64,000 nucleotides of DNA, taken from Sclerotinia nivalis. Its lineage: Eukaryota > Ascomycota > Leotiomycetes > Helotiales > Sclerotiniaceae. The DNA lies in assembly GCA_029531795.1 (NCBI GenBank), contig JAPEIS010000002.1, positions 3,100,001 to 3,164,000 on the forward strand. Direction: 5' to 3'. How positions within the stretch are numbered: position 1 is the stretch's first letter; each line of letters opens with the position of its first letter. Below the pieces are notes generated by a model that did no database searches, was not told the DNA's origin, and saw only the letters and a program-made list of their open reading frames with translations. Positions 11,479-24,254 of this stretch are shown here, piece after piece. The translations under genes were made by a program, and so were the position numbers.

Positions 11479-12380
11479 GTGACCAATAGAGCTGATCGAT
11501 TGGCAAGAGCCAAAACCCTAGCCCTCTCACTTCATAATGACGATGTTTTGACAGCTATCGAAAAGTTTCTCGAATCGAAATGGCAAAACCTATGTTTTCC
11601 TTTTCCAGCTACTGATCCTATTTTGCAGTTGAAGCTTTCTATCAAAAGAGTTCCGAAGAACAATGCCAATTATTAGCAACAGTATATGAAGACGAAAATA
11701 CAAAACCATCTCGAGTTCGGATACCCCAGCTTTTTCGTATCATCCGTACGACGAGTTTCAAAGTACTTGTTATGGAATTTGTACCTGGCCAGACATTGGA
11801 TTGGTTAATGCGGCAAGAGTACAACACTATATAAGCCGTTTGGTTGGTATCCAGGCTCGTATTATTGGATGTATGGTCAACGATATGGTTACGATCTCTC
11901 TATTTTCTAAGGCCATTTGCGGGATTATGCCTGTGCAATCGGTCTATTATTATCACTACCGATTCCTAAAGACACTGCTCCAGGGCCAGGGCCAGTAGGC
12001 GGTGGTCATTCCAATCATCCAATCTTTGAGAATTATAGCACTGAGGAAAATCGAGCACCAGTTATATATATGTCGGTAGAGGAGCTCATCAATTATATCA
12101 ACGAGGTAAAGTCAATATTCCATATATATTTCTTCAATTCGAAACTAATAGAAATTAGCTGCTTGTCACGCGAGTTATATCTGATGATGAGTTTGTCGAT
12201 TTCTCTAATGAACCTTTATGTTATATTCCAAGCGATCTCAACAATGCCAATGTTATGTTTTATGATGGAGAAATCTATTTGATCGATCATCTGGATGCTG
12301 GAATTATGCTTTTATCTTTTATGACTGTCGTTGCGGATCTTGGTTGTAATCTAGATGGGTATCTTTTATCAAACATCTGA
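11479..12380 (+). pseudogene. Decayed phosphotransferase (APH/protein-kinase-like) gene
   Basis: Fragments in order resemble a fungal aminoglycoside-phosphotransferase-like protein. They are FEAFYQKSSEEQCQLLATVY, then IRTTSFKVLVMEFVPGQTLD (the hinge, VMEFVPGQTL, is typical). Next come HYISRLVGIQARIIGC in another frame and LLSLPIPKDTAPGPGPVGGG in a third. After a plausible intron (GTAAAG...ATTAG, about 12106-12158) the sequence reads DLNNANVMFYDGEIYLIDHL, in which the DLNxxN-type catalytic and metal-binding region is visible. Stops and frame changes between 11820 and 11920 lack usable splice sites, so the gene is judged non-functional. The intact family folds like a protein kinase; physiological substrates in fungi are mostly unknown. 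Confidence 0.6.
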
Positions 12381-13559
12381 AACTTCTATACGACAATTAC
12401 GATGAGTTGATATTTGTTCGAAGTGCTTTTTGGCCTGAGGATGTTTGGCCTAAGGAAAATGATCAAGGTAGCAGAAAATAGAGAAGAAAAGGGAAGGGTG
12501 AAAAGTTACTAGCATTAATAGAAAGCCCCGTATTGATTGTTCAACTCATGATTTCACGTGAATTTCCGTCCAGAAAACGTTAGTCAGGGTTCATGTGTTT
12601 CAGAAACTCGATTAAGAATCATGACTCAGCTTGATTCATTGGTTCGCTCGCGTCGTTGATTCTTTGACCTCAAATCCACTTTTATTTCTTCACGAAAACC
12701 CCAAGGCTCAGAAGGCACAATCATTGACCTGATACGGTCAAATCTATCATCAGAACCGCAGCACTCTCCGCAATATGATGCTTCACAAGGCTTACTGACT
12801 TTCGACGCACCGACAGTCCTGCAGGCGCCTCTTGCCTTTCTTGGTATCTGAGAGTGTAGGATGAGCGGTGGTTATCAGGTCACATTGGCGCTAGCTTGAC
12901 ATAGTCTTAGCTCGGAAGGTAGCTGGCTTATTTTCGCTGTCATTGCTTTCATGTACCTTCTCTGCTAAGACGGCCATGTTCCTAAGAGGAGTCTAGGGTC
13001 TCCTACCCCCTTTCCAGAGTTCGTGTTACCTTGTAAAAATGTGATACAGCTATCACGTGAGCATTGGTTATCGGCACGACATCAAGTTCAGCCCATCATG
13101 CTACCTTGTATCCAGATGTATCCCATCGTCATGAGCAACTCAATCTTAATTAGAGAGCTTTTTTTTATTTCTTTCATGATGACATGGTCCAGCATACACG
13201 AGAATGATGAAAGTCAAGACAAGGACAGCTCACTCGGTAATCCAAGCCGAATAAGCCTGCCTATGCAGCTAAGCCCCATTTATTTCATTAGCAGAATCGC
13301 TCGCTTGGGATGACTAACTGCGGATCCTCCTTAAGCTTAAACTTATTGGGCTATGATCTCGTATTAATTAATTTTATCAAGTGTTCTAAGCGCTGCCAAA
13401 TCTCACCTTTTGCTATGGAACTGTACGAAGTACGTCAAACATGCTACCCCTGTTACTTCGAGGCCAAGTCCCTCTTATATCTTCGCCGTCGCTGTGGTAG
13501 ATGCTACATATTGATAAAATATCTTCATATTTGCGCTTTTTTCTTTCGTCATATCAAAA
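12381..13559. other. Intergenic, nothing recognised
   Basis: Short frames only. It includes the upstream region of the GH76 gene; the 60 bases before its ATG are T-rich (TTTTTTCTTTCGTC), which is common before fungal starts. Confidence 0.5.
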
Positions 13560-14947
13560 ATGGTTTCAAGCAAGTTACTCGTTGCCTTTGCGGCAGTATC
13601 AGTAGTTCCTATCCAGTGCATTGATCTAGATGTCACCAGCATTGGTGAGTTATGAGCGATGAAAGGCATCTATATTGAACGAAGCTGATACCATCCTGAT
13701 ATATAGATTCAATCAAATTAGCAGCTAGCACAATCGCAAGGGACTTAGTCGGTCTTTACAACCAGTCTCAAACTCCCGGAAATCCAATCGGTGTTTTGAA
13801 TGCCCCATATTACTGGTGGGAAAGCGGAGCCATGTTCGACACCTTGATTCAATACTGGCGACTGACCGGAGATTCTCAATACAATGGAATTGTGACCCAA
13901 GGTTTGGTCTATCAACAAGGAATTGACAACAGCTTTATGCCAGAAAATCAGACAAACTTTTTGGCTAATGATGATCAATCAACTTGGGCTCTTGCAGCCA
14001 TGTCAGCGGCAGAGGCACGATTGGGAGAAGTTCAGAACGTTACCTGGCTCAATATTGCCGATAATGTATTCAACGAACAAGTCGCTCGGTGGGATGAAAA
14101 GACCTGTAATGGAGGTCTCCGCTGGCAAATATTTACTTTCAACGCCGGTTACACCTACAAGAATAGCATATCAAATGGAAATTTTTTCCAACTCTCGGCT
14201 CGTCTTGCTGCCTACACTGGCAATAGCACTTATTCCGACTGGGCAACCAAAGTATGGAATTGGACCAAAGCGACGGGCCTCATTGACGAGAATTTCAACG
14301 TCTTCGACGGTGCCGATGTTACTAAAAACTGTTCGGCGATTGAAAAATTTCAATTCTCCGAGAGTGCAGGTACATTTATCGCTGGCGCTGCATACATGTA
14401 TAATCACACCAATGGAGATAGTCAATGGAAGAAGTCCCTCGACGGTCTCTTAAATAAAACCATCTCCGTATTCTTCCCATCCGGAATCGCCACCGAAACT
14501 GCCTGCGAAAGCAAGAACGCCTGCAACATAGACCAACGCGCCTTCAAAGGTATACTTGGAAAATGGCTGGTCGATACCATTCAAGTCGCTCCATACACCA
14601 ACAGTATCATCAATACACAACTTAACAGCACAGCCCAAGCAGCTGCCAAAACTTGCGGTGATAATGGATGTGCTTTAAATTGGAGTGGTAATGGCAAAAA
14701 TAGTTCTACCGGGGTCGGAGAGCAAATCGATGCACTCAGTTATGTGCAAGGACTGCTTCACAGTCAGGCGGCAGCAACTGCCACTCAGAATTCTTCAAAT
14801 TCAACTCCAAGTAGCGCTGGAGGTTCTACGAGCACGAGTGCAAGTGCTAGCGCTTCAGCAACTAATAATGCAGTAAGTGGAATGGGATTGGGACATTCTG
14901 TGATGAGTTTCTCGATCTTGGGATCCTTAGCCTGGCTGGTGCTGTAG
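13560..14947 (+). CDS. GPI-anchored GH76 endo-1,6-alpha-mannosidase (Dfg5/Dcw1 family)
   Basis: Exons 13560-13644 and 13707-14947 are joined across a 62-nt intron (GTGAGT...TAG), giving DVTSI-DSIKLAAST and 441 residues. Members of this family process mannan or GPI-anchor glycans and link GPI proteins to the wall glucan at the plasma membrane. A signal peptide is visible (MVSSKLLVAFAAVSVVPIQC). The catalytic aspartate pair lies in NDDQSTWALAAM (about residues 117-118), preceded by APYYWWESGAMF, the conserved GH76 opening. The C-terminus has a Ser/Thr/Ala-rich spacer followed by a hydrophobic tail ending SILGSLAWLVL, which fits a GPI-attachment signal. The length is normal. Filamentous fungi have several paralogues, so assignment to DFG5 or DCW1 is not attempted. 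Confidence 0.9.
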
Positions 14948-15723
14948 AATAGAAAAGCTTTGTATGTGCTGTGTTTGAAAATAGATATAATTATGATTAA
15001 ATCTCTCCTCATGGGTGTCATTACGTGTTGATGTTAAAGTTACAATATCTTCGGTAAATTCCTACCTTTACTGATGTGGCTGCACCTGCCATTTTTCCTC
15101 ATGATGAGATGAAGCACGGCTTATCCGCCAGTGCAAAAAGCTCTCATCTTGGAAAATTCAGTTTTTTTTCCACTTCTTTTATCAAACCTCTCATGAATAT
15201 CAATGAAGAGGAAATACTTTTCATCTAAGAATTTTTTGTTACGTTTGCGCGGCTAAGATGTCCAGTTACCTACTCCGTTTGTTGAGTCCGTTTGGTGATT
15301 TTCGCGCAATTCAAGTACCCGAAATTGTTTACTTTGAAAACACTTCTTCTCACTTTCAGTCTCGCTTTGAGTGAATTGATTTGCTTCGCTTTGCAATCCG
15401 TGGATCTGCAGATAGATTTTTTCTCGCCCGTCTACCCCTCATTCTTAAATTGGCAACCTGGAAGAAGCAAGTACCCGATTTACAATCTTCTTGATCCTTA
15501 TCGATACCTACTACACACAACCTCCTTCAAATTTGCCCATCTCACTCTCAACGATAGTAAATTCTCTTCCATCTCCTACCACTTATTCTTAGATACACAT
15601 TTCAATTTGCTACATTGCATCGTTAAGGCGGATTTGTAGATAGAGTATTTTATTGATATTCTACAAACATTTGCCCCAAATTTCAGCTTCCACCAACAAG
15701 GCGGGGAGACGTTTGCTTTGGAT
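14948..15723. other. Intergenic, upstream region of the GHKL gene
   Basis: T-rich leader. A frame of 115 codons (15292-15639) has no family resemblance and lies directly upstream of the next gene, so it is treated as leader sequence. Confidence 0.45.
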
Positions 15724-18700
15724 ATGGCTGATTACGAGGATTCAGATGAGGAAGATGTCGGTCTCCCCGATGAGAATGATGACCACACCACACTTAAACC
15801 ATGTCAACAACGCCTAGGTATATCTTCAAAATATGTGAGGGATTGGACAAAAGCAAATGCATTTCGGGAGTTCTGCCAAAATTGGTATTTCATCTTTATT
15901 TTCTGTCTTCACTCTGCCCTAGTTTCAACATGAGCACTAATTATTGTCATGATGACAGGATGGATGCAATGATCCAAGCTTCCGGATTTTCTCGTGAGGA
16001 GCTGGTTTATGTGCGCAATAACTTGACCAATGAGTTCAGAATCACAGTTTATAATCCACAGAAAACGAAGGTACTTGGATTTTTGGCATTTCACAGAAAG
16101 AGAGGAATGTTGGAGCTTTGTAATTATGGTAGTGATCTACCCCGAGAAGTTCTAGACATGGGTGGTACAAGCAAAGATATGAACGATAGCATGGCCGGAA
16201 CTCATGGCGAAGGCTTCAAGCTTGCTGCATTGCTGATGATAAGACATGGTCATCAAGCTAAGTTCACTGCATCGGGGTTTTACTAAAACTTTTGTTGGGG
16301 CAAGAAGGAAAAGAAAACTCTGTGGTGCTTTCTGAGCAAAGTCAAGAGAAAGCCGTCTCAGCAAGAGCTAAGCTCAGAAGACCTAGACGCATCGCAGTTC
16401 AGAGTTGCAAATCCATGGGAAGATGTCTCTGTCAGAATGGGGAATGTTTATGGAAAGAAATCAAAATCGATCTCGGAAGCCGAGGTGATGGCGTGGCTCA
16501 AAGTCTGCCTTCATTTTGATCGCCCTAAGGAAGCCATCTACACAGGATTTGGCACCCTGGTTTTACAGCAAGATTTCAAGGGTAAAGTTTACCTCAAAGG
16601 ACTTCTATTGGAGAAGATGTCCAACTCAAAACATTTTCGATATGGATATGACTTTTCTCAAGGCCACATTGGGCGAGATAGAAAGAGAATGGAAGACCCC
16701 GAGCAATTGGGATATCACTTAGCAAAAATTTGGGAAGAAGCAATTACACAGGACAGCTCCAAGTCTCTTGACATTTATATTGCCATGCTTTTGGATACAG
16801 AGAACAAATGGTGGGATGTTAGTAATATATCTAGTCTAATGACTAAAACCATGGCCGAAGCCATCTGGAAGAGACTCCTAGAATAGGATCCACAAAAGGG
16901 GACATTTTACCACGAATCACAAAATGCTGATAAGGTACGAGGATGCAAAAACTTTGAAATATCTCAAATACACTGACGAGAAGAATAATAGGATGCTGCA
17001 ATTATCAGATCATCGCTAAAGAAAAAGCCCGTTCTTCTTCCAGACAGAATATGGAAACCATTGAGAAAGTACAACCTTGCTCCAACGCCATTGGAATACA
17101 GGAAAGACATAATGTGCAACGCTGAGATCGCCGCCGCTCTACCCACTCCATATTGCTCAAGTGTAATGAGAACGCTTAGTGCTGCTTTAGCTTTGGATAT
17201 GCGAACAAAGTCTTTCAAATTAGTGTTCAAGAAAGCCGGTGACGTCGGGCTTGATTTGTACCTAGATATGGACCACTCCCAGCTACTTTTACATGACAAG
17301 TGGATGGATTTTGACAAGAGCCATGCGGAAAACAGTAAAGACTGCATTCTCTCACACATGCGACATCCCGGTGATGATAGCCCGATCGAGATTTTTTCTT
17401 GTGATCACATTATCATCGACATATGTAACCAGGTACTACAAGAGCTAGACAGAGGAGGGGCTGGTAAAATTTTTCCAGATGACCAGCACTTGAATTCCTT
17501 GCCATTACAGGTTGGTGAATGTCTCAAGAATATGTTACGTGCGATTCAAGCTCGTCCAGGCCCCAACAAAGGAGAAATCTGTGTTTCTTGGGAAGACAAC
17601 GAAGCCGGGAAATTATTTAGGCTTCATAATATGGTATTAAACTGCTGTGTCACGTTACACCGAGAAAGTACCTGCAGTCACAAACGGTCGGATTTGATAG
17701 CAGAAGGTATGTTTTTTTTTACTCGAAGCCTCAATTTTAACATTACTAATGCTATACACAGAGATTCAACACCCTGATAAGGATTTTGAGGAAGACTCAG
17801 AAAATGAAATGGCAGCAGGGAAAGTCTGTCAATGTTTACAAAAGATTGTGACTTGCACAACTGTGGAGAACGAAGTCATATTCAGTGATCTCGTCCTAAC
17901 ACCATCTTATTTTCCCATGGTCTCTCGAGCACACTCACCGATCGCATTTTTTGGCCTCCCTCCTGTAGCTCAAAAGCCGGCAGTGCAACAGTCAAAATCA
18001 GTTCTGAAGCTGCGTTCGAGGAAGCCTTCTGCGTTTATTCCAGAAGTCAAGTATGAAAAAAGCTACACTGATCTTGGCGATTCTTTAAATCACAATGATG
18101 ACGAACCTTTTTGGATTCCAGCCGACAAGCCAAAAACAAATTACCCCAGCCCTGGAGACTCTCTCGATCGCGGTGATGATACCCCAACAATGACCTCATC
18201 AACTGCCAGATTTTTCCCACAGCACCATTCTCAGGCTCTGCGAATAGATCCAGAGGTACAAGTAGGTCTAGCCAGACTTCCGGCGATCGAACAGGATTTG
18301 AAAAGTGGGAAAGAAGAGCTCGGAGTAGCTCGAGACCTTCAGAAGGTACGATCTGAACTCGAACTCACTCAGAAGACTCTCAAGATTTGCGAAATGGAAC
18401 ACAGAGATATGAGTCAGCAGAATGGGAAATTGAAGTTGCAAATGGCTGACGTTTCGGCCGAAATGGATGAACTTAAAGCTAAGAACATCTCCCTGAACAC
18501 CCAATTAGAGTTGGCCTCGACCAAGGAACAAGAACTTATCGCAGAAATCATCACTATCCAGTCTCAAAAGAAAGAGCTTGAGACACAGCTTGCCACCATT
18601 CAGTCCGAAAAAGAAATCTTAGAGCGAAGTCTCGACGAGCTTCGAACCCAAGACAGCCCAGACCTTGAAGCACCAAAAGCACGGGCCTTTATCGATGAAC

Positions 18701-19140
18701 TACAGCACCACATCGGACGGCTTCAATATAAAGTTGAAGAGCTAGAAGAAAAACTTCGAGAAGCAAATGGTCGGGCAGATAGGGCAGTCACTCAACGAAA
18801 TAAAGCGCTTATTGAAAAATATGAACTGCGTGTTGAGATAGATGATTTGGTTGAAGAGGTGGCGAGACTCAAAGAACAGATTTCAATTGCGCCCTTGGGA
18901 TATGGAGCGGGAATCAAGAGAGGTAGGAGTCCGACTTTGAGCATGGGTGCTAGAGAGAGAAGTGACATGGGTGGTGGTAGTAAATCATTTGGCATGGATG
19001 ACGAAGGTGAGTTGTATGGTGCTAGTCCTCCACGTCAGATGAGCGGGTTGGTAAAATCTGAGGCGGATGACATGGAAAGTAATGGTAGGCTGGCGAAGAA
19101 GGTTAGGAGGGAAAGTCCAGAGGTCATTGAGTTGGATTGA
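15724..19140 (+). pseudogene. GHKL/MORC-like ATPase with C-terminal coiled coil, two in-frame stop codons
   Basis: Exons 15724-15884, 15959-16934, 16992-17706 and 17762-19140 join in perfect phase to 1,077 codons. An N-box (E49-x3-N53-x2-DA, within FREFCQNWMDAM) and a glycine box GTHGEGFKLAAL (about 134-145) identify a GHKL-type ATP-binding fold like that of MORC/Hsp90-type ATPases. Charged linkers follow, then a long coiled coil (18250-18890, for example ELETQLATIQSEKEILERSL), and a final acidic tail VIELD. The reading frame is interrupted only by TAA at 16284-16286 (codon 163, after FTASGFY) and TAG at 16884-16886 (codon 363, after KRLLE). Coding resemblance continues without shift across both. 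It is either a recent pseudogene or a gene needing stop suppression or RNA editing. The ATG at 15724 is the first in frame. The function is unknown; the family fold suggests DNA- or chromatin-linked ATPase activity. Confidence 0.7.
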
Positions 19141-21502
19141 GCTAAGTATTCAAATAAAATGGTGATCGGTGGTCGGTGGCGAGCAAAATTTACGCGGGTA
19201 TTGGGATGAAAGTCAATCTGGGAATATAGTCTTTGCCATTGGGGGGAAATTTATTCAATAATTATAAGTGTGCTAGCTCTTAACGAAATAGGCAATATAA
19301 CAATATATATCTTTACGAAATTTTATACAATACTTTGGGAGAGATTTGACTGTCGTTTCTGTGTGTTGATGAAATAAATGGTGGTTGAAATTGATGGTGG
19401 ACTGACTGTCATTAGATCCCTAGTATATGCTACCGAAGTAGTACTGAAAGAGAGGCTTGATGATTGCTTATGTAGTGATCACTCTTTATAGTACCTACCT
19501 AGCTAAAGAAACCATAATAAATATGAAAAAGTGAATAAGAGATAATTGGAACGAAAATGAGGTTTAGAAATTAAACGAGGTGAGATAAAAGGGGCCCAGG
19601 GGTATTCATCCTTACTTAGGCGATATTAGCACAAGTAAAAAATAATAAACAATTGTATTAGGTATGTATATATCTATTATCTATTAATCTCGCAGGAATA
19701 TCATCAGAATATTATCTGGGAGAGTGTCCTAATGTTCGTTTTATGTGTACCTTTTACATGTACAATTGCCTTGAGCGCAAGAGCTGCGCGGAGGAGAAAC
19801 TCAGTTGTATCTATATATAATAAATAATATATTGAAATGGATGGATTCGAAACGCATAAATAATATATTTGGACTCTTGGAGAGAGAATGTGCGGTATAT
19901 GCATGATATAAGTTAGATGATTGTATGGAGTTGATGGGCTGTAAATGGCTGATTACTCCGTATATTGATTTATATGGATTTTGGGTGGGAAGAATATTAA
20001 TTGAGTCGGAAGATAGTATTTATTCTGTGGATTGAAGTTGTATTCCATGTGTTGAAGTAGTTGGGATGTCTTTGGGATAGCTAATCCGTGGCATGATTGG
20101 AGTGGGTGGGTAGGTCATCCTGTCCAATGAATAAAGTATACCTAGTAGTTTCATTTATCGTATGGATTTGCCCTTCTCAAGCATGCCAGGATTTCTAATC
20201 TCAGGACGGAAAATACACCACACAACAAGCGCAAAGTCAATAGCCAATATTCGAGAGTTAATACCGTCGAATTCCTGTCGTCCAATTCCCATATAATGTT
20301 GTTGGGATATGGCATGCTTCGAACCGGGAAAATATTGCAATTGGTCAGACGAAGTGAAGATTTGAATCTACGTGCTATTTTCATAGTATATTGAGCATAA
20401 GTTCAAGACTCAGTTGCGTTGCTTAACTCCCCATGTAATCAAAACGTTACACACATTTCCTAAAACACATTATAGCCATACATCCATCCGTCCATCATAA
20501 AAATGACCTATCCCAGAATGCGCATTGAAGCGCACCGCTCTCCAAATCTCCAAATCCCCACAACAATTTAACTAAGTATACCTAAAACATTGAAGTCCAA
20601 CTCAAAACCTCATGCTCGGAACTCACCTCAACATGTCCGGCTCCCAGCACTTTTGATTTCCCAGGGCATTTTAATGCATATGCATGCTACCCCTCGGTCT
20701 CGATACGTATATTAGCCTTACTTCCCACTACCAAGCTCCAAGCACCTCGTAGAATACAGGGAATATTGCAAAAGGATATTAAGATATTAAGGATACTGTG
20801 AAACGCGGTTGCGGTTTTGCCGGGGGAGAAAAATGCAGAAGATGTTCTGCGTGGATTGATTCTTGAAGGGTCAGCCGATGTATGAAGAAGTATGAAAGGG
20901 GTTTTAGACTTCGTGTGCCGGATCGGCCAAATCGTGGGGTTTGAAGGACTCTTTGCTGGTTTTTTCGTGTATTCTGAAGAAGCAATTACGGTATTGAAGC
21001 TTATGCTCGAGGAGGCGCGGCGATTTGAACGAGGAGGCAGGGGAATCGAATATTACAGCTGTGATGATATTTTTTCGGCTGGCCGCTTGTCTGGCCAGAT
21101 TCGAATCCGATGGTTTGGGTGGATTAATGCTGTGCTTATATTGATATTCCTAGTTGTCATGATGTAGGGGGCTGGAGATCTGCATTTCCTGAGCTGAATG
21201 ATTCGACGAGGTTGCTTGATCATAGAAAAGGACATGCGCTTTTGTGAGATGCAAGGAGTGCTGGGGAGCACAGAGGAGCTATTGGTGTATGGCGGAGAAG
21301 TGTAGGTAAGGTAATGATTGGTTGGAAACATTTCGGGGATAAGATGACGATGAAAGTACTATTTGTAGTTCTTCAGACATTTACTCCCATTGTGAAATGA
21401 CACAATATTTTTATGCGAAAGGTTGACGTGATGATATCACCTCGATGTACCAAAAGAAAACAAACAGAGTTCGATCTACATACTCCGGGGTACCCCGTCC
21501 CA
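19141..21502. other. Intergenic, nothing recognised
   Basis: AT-rich with scattered short frames on both strands. It lies between the convergent 3' ends of the GHKL gene and the Helo-like gene, so it should contain both terminators, but no specific signal could be fixed. Confidence 0.5.
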
Positions 21503-24254
21503 TCAATCCATCTTCTGAAGCCAAAATTTACCTCTCGCCGTTCGACCCACAACATTTTCCTTCAAGGCCCAATTCATAAACAACTGATCATCCGAATGAA
21601 CGACATCCAAATTGCCACACGGATATTCCTCTACATATATAGCATTACCCTTAATATGATCTGCAATATGTTCCATCCTCTCATCCCAACAATGCTCCCC
21701 CTCAAACTCGGAATCACAACCACGCATCGGGCATCCCAATTTCACCAACGGAACTTTTTCATGCCGCTCTAGAGCCTCCAATGCCTTTTGAGCTCTATCG
21801 CGTAGAGTTCGATAAAACAACTTTTTCTGGGCTTTAGTCATTATGCGGTAGTTTTGTTTCCAATAATGATTCATTGGCGCATCTTTCTTGTTGTGGCAGG
21901 TTCTCTCCCCGCAAACCCAATTTAAATGCTCAGATGCAACGTGGCATTTCCACTGTGCTTTATTCGTAAATTTTGCAGGACAACCTGCGAAATGGAATAT
22001 GCAAACATAAATGTATGCGTGTTCAATGACCATGTGGCGAATTATGCCATAATCATATGTGAAGTCTGAAAATGAGCATATCCGACATTTCGGCGTGGGC
22101 TGACCAACGAAAAGTACACGACGAAAATACTTTTGAAGCTCGAAGGCCTCCGTCTTCCGATCATCTTCTTGTTTTACAATATCCCACACTAACTCTGTAG
22201 TGGCAGTTCGCTGTTCGGCGAGTGCGAGATGAGCATATTCGGTATGGATGTTCTTATGGATGTCGACCTGCGGCTCCTGGAAAAGGGTTTCATCTGGATC
22301 TGGATCCAGTGCTATATAAATCTCACGAGCTACATTTCTTCTGTTCTTTCTTTCAAAGTAACTAACAGAGCGCGTTATCTCATATGACACTGGATACTTC
22401 GGTCGTTGTGTCAACCTCTTGCTAATTTGTGATGTGAATGTTTTAGAAGTTGCAACGAGGTTGATCTCCAGTCCACAATCTTGTCCTGGGCTATTCACTA
22501 TGATAAGCTAATTTCAGGTAGTCTATTAAATTAAAACTTACTATTTCTCAAATGCGCCTGGCATATAGCTTCGAAGGCGAATTTTAGTGCGACACCTCGG
22601 GCAACGATCTCCGATAGCCATGCTATCCAGGATCACGGCCATTGATACTTGAGCTTTGGGTACAACCAAGTTTTCCCAGCTTGATTGGTCAACCGTCCTT
22701 CCTCTATGATCAGTCAGCCAAAAGTTGTTCTCCATGACCTGGCGATTGCCAGGCACTGTTCCTTCGAAATTAACATGTAGGAAGCGAGTAAATGTCTGCC
22801 ATGATCAGCAAAACCTCGGTAATTAATGGGGATGGAGCTAACATACCTCCCAATTCCTATAAACTCCATATGACAAACTTCTTGGTCGATTGAATACATC
22901 AATAAACGTAATGTTGTCATGTAATAGAAAGCTGGGAGCATGGACAATGTAGACCTGCAAGGTTTGAAGATGTAGAAGAACGGGTGCAATAATTGGCCTG
23001 CAGTAGGTCATGATTAGCGTTGAACCCCGCCCGAGCGAAGATATATACACACCAAAGCTGGCCCAAAAGTTGGCGTACAAGTTGTGCCAATAACAGGATA
23101 CTACAATTGTCGTCAGAATGAATAGTAATAAAGATATAATTAGATTCACCAACAGTTCTTTAAAATGCATTTTGACTTCCCGTAAAGTCTGTTGTGGATT
23201 GGAGTTACTTCTGACCAACCTCTGCTCTTCCCTTGATGGCGAAGCATTGCACATCACAGCTGACTTTAGAGCCTTTATATCAAATGTGTTATCTTGCAGG
23301 GCCTTCTCTACTCTGTGAACGGATTCTAATGTCTCAGAAAATCGTGTATCCGCTGAATGTGTGAGCGTGTTGATTTGTTTGTCTATCTGTGCGGGCAATT
23401 GGTCGATTTTTTGACCCAGATGTTCTTTTGCAACGCTGGATGATTCTAATATACCGCGAATTTCTTCTTCGATGGGGTGGAGCGCACCTCCGATTGTTTG
23501 TTGAACTCTATCATCAAATTCTTTGTGTAGTCTTGTCAAATTCCGAGGAATTTCTGCAAGTTTTGTAACAATGGCCGTATCGCGGTCATTTTGTGCTTTA
23601 CTTTGTGTTGCAGTAAAGGATCGAAGAGGGCCAATATATTGTTCTAGAAGGTTAGGAAAAGTGCTGATGATGTTTGAGTTGATATGATTTGCAATTTCGG
23701 CTGGCAATTGATCTCGAAGTTCGCAAGTAATCAACCTAAGGAAGATCAGAAAAGCTCGGGTTAATAGAGCCATTTAAGATGATCAGGTTTGATGAGAAAC
23801 ATCATTGCGCGGGTACTTACCGGATTTGATGCAGCTCACAGAATTGAATTGATAGTAGAGGTAACGAGATCTCGTCCTTCAACTTATCTGCCTCCTTGAG
23901 GAGCGCCCATGCTATTTTTTTCCCGCTTCCAATGATCCATTTTCGAAATGTCTTCGCATTTGGTTGCTCACCAAGATCAGATCCATATCTTGAGATGATC
24001 TTTCGTGTGAACTTATCTACCGGTTTTTGGACAAGATGAATTTGAGACTTGATGAAAGTGAGATCATCAGGACTGAGGTTAACGTCATGGAAATCATGCA
24101 GGCGTTTTAATGTAGCATGCAGGCCCTGAAGAAAACCAAGGTTGCTTTGATAGCTGTCCGACGCACCACCAGCACTTCTTAGAGATTCGCATACTGTCCA
24201 AAGCACTCCAATTGCCGCAGCAAGATCTCCTGCGGACCAGCCAAAGGCAGCCAT
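21503..24254 (-). CDS. Helo-like N-terminal, membrane, ubiquitin-like and Cys/His-rich domain protein
   Basis: Five exons on the minus strand (24254-23821, 23735-23049, 22997-22847, 22795-22542, 22490-21503) join in phase to 837 residues. The N-terminus (MAAFGWSAGDLAAAIGVLW...) matches the fungal N-terminal (Helo-like) domain found at the front of STAND/NLR-type proteins. A helical region and one hydrophobic segment follow (LLVNLIISLLLFILTTIVVS, about 315-340). Next is a ubiquitin-like domain of the ULD_2 kind: NITFIDVFNRPRSLSYGVYR through FWLTDHRGRTVDQSSWENLV. A CPRC pair follows. The last exon has C/H clusters resembling degenerate C2H2 fingers, such as CRICSFSDF...HMVIEH and CPMRGCDSEF. 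No NACHT/NB-ARC P-loop is visible. A role in membrane-linked signalling or heterokaryon-type cell-death pathways is inference from the N-terminal domain only. Confidence 0.75.

Noticed and set aside
16263..16305. A mini-intron around the TAA at 16284 in the GHKL gene
   Set aside because: Candidate GTTTTA donor and nearby AG sites give introns of about 30 nt that break the frame; no consensus donor.
20779..21331. Several short frames on both strands
   Set aside because: Mutually overlapping, unlike any known protein; treated as non-coding.
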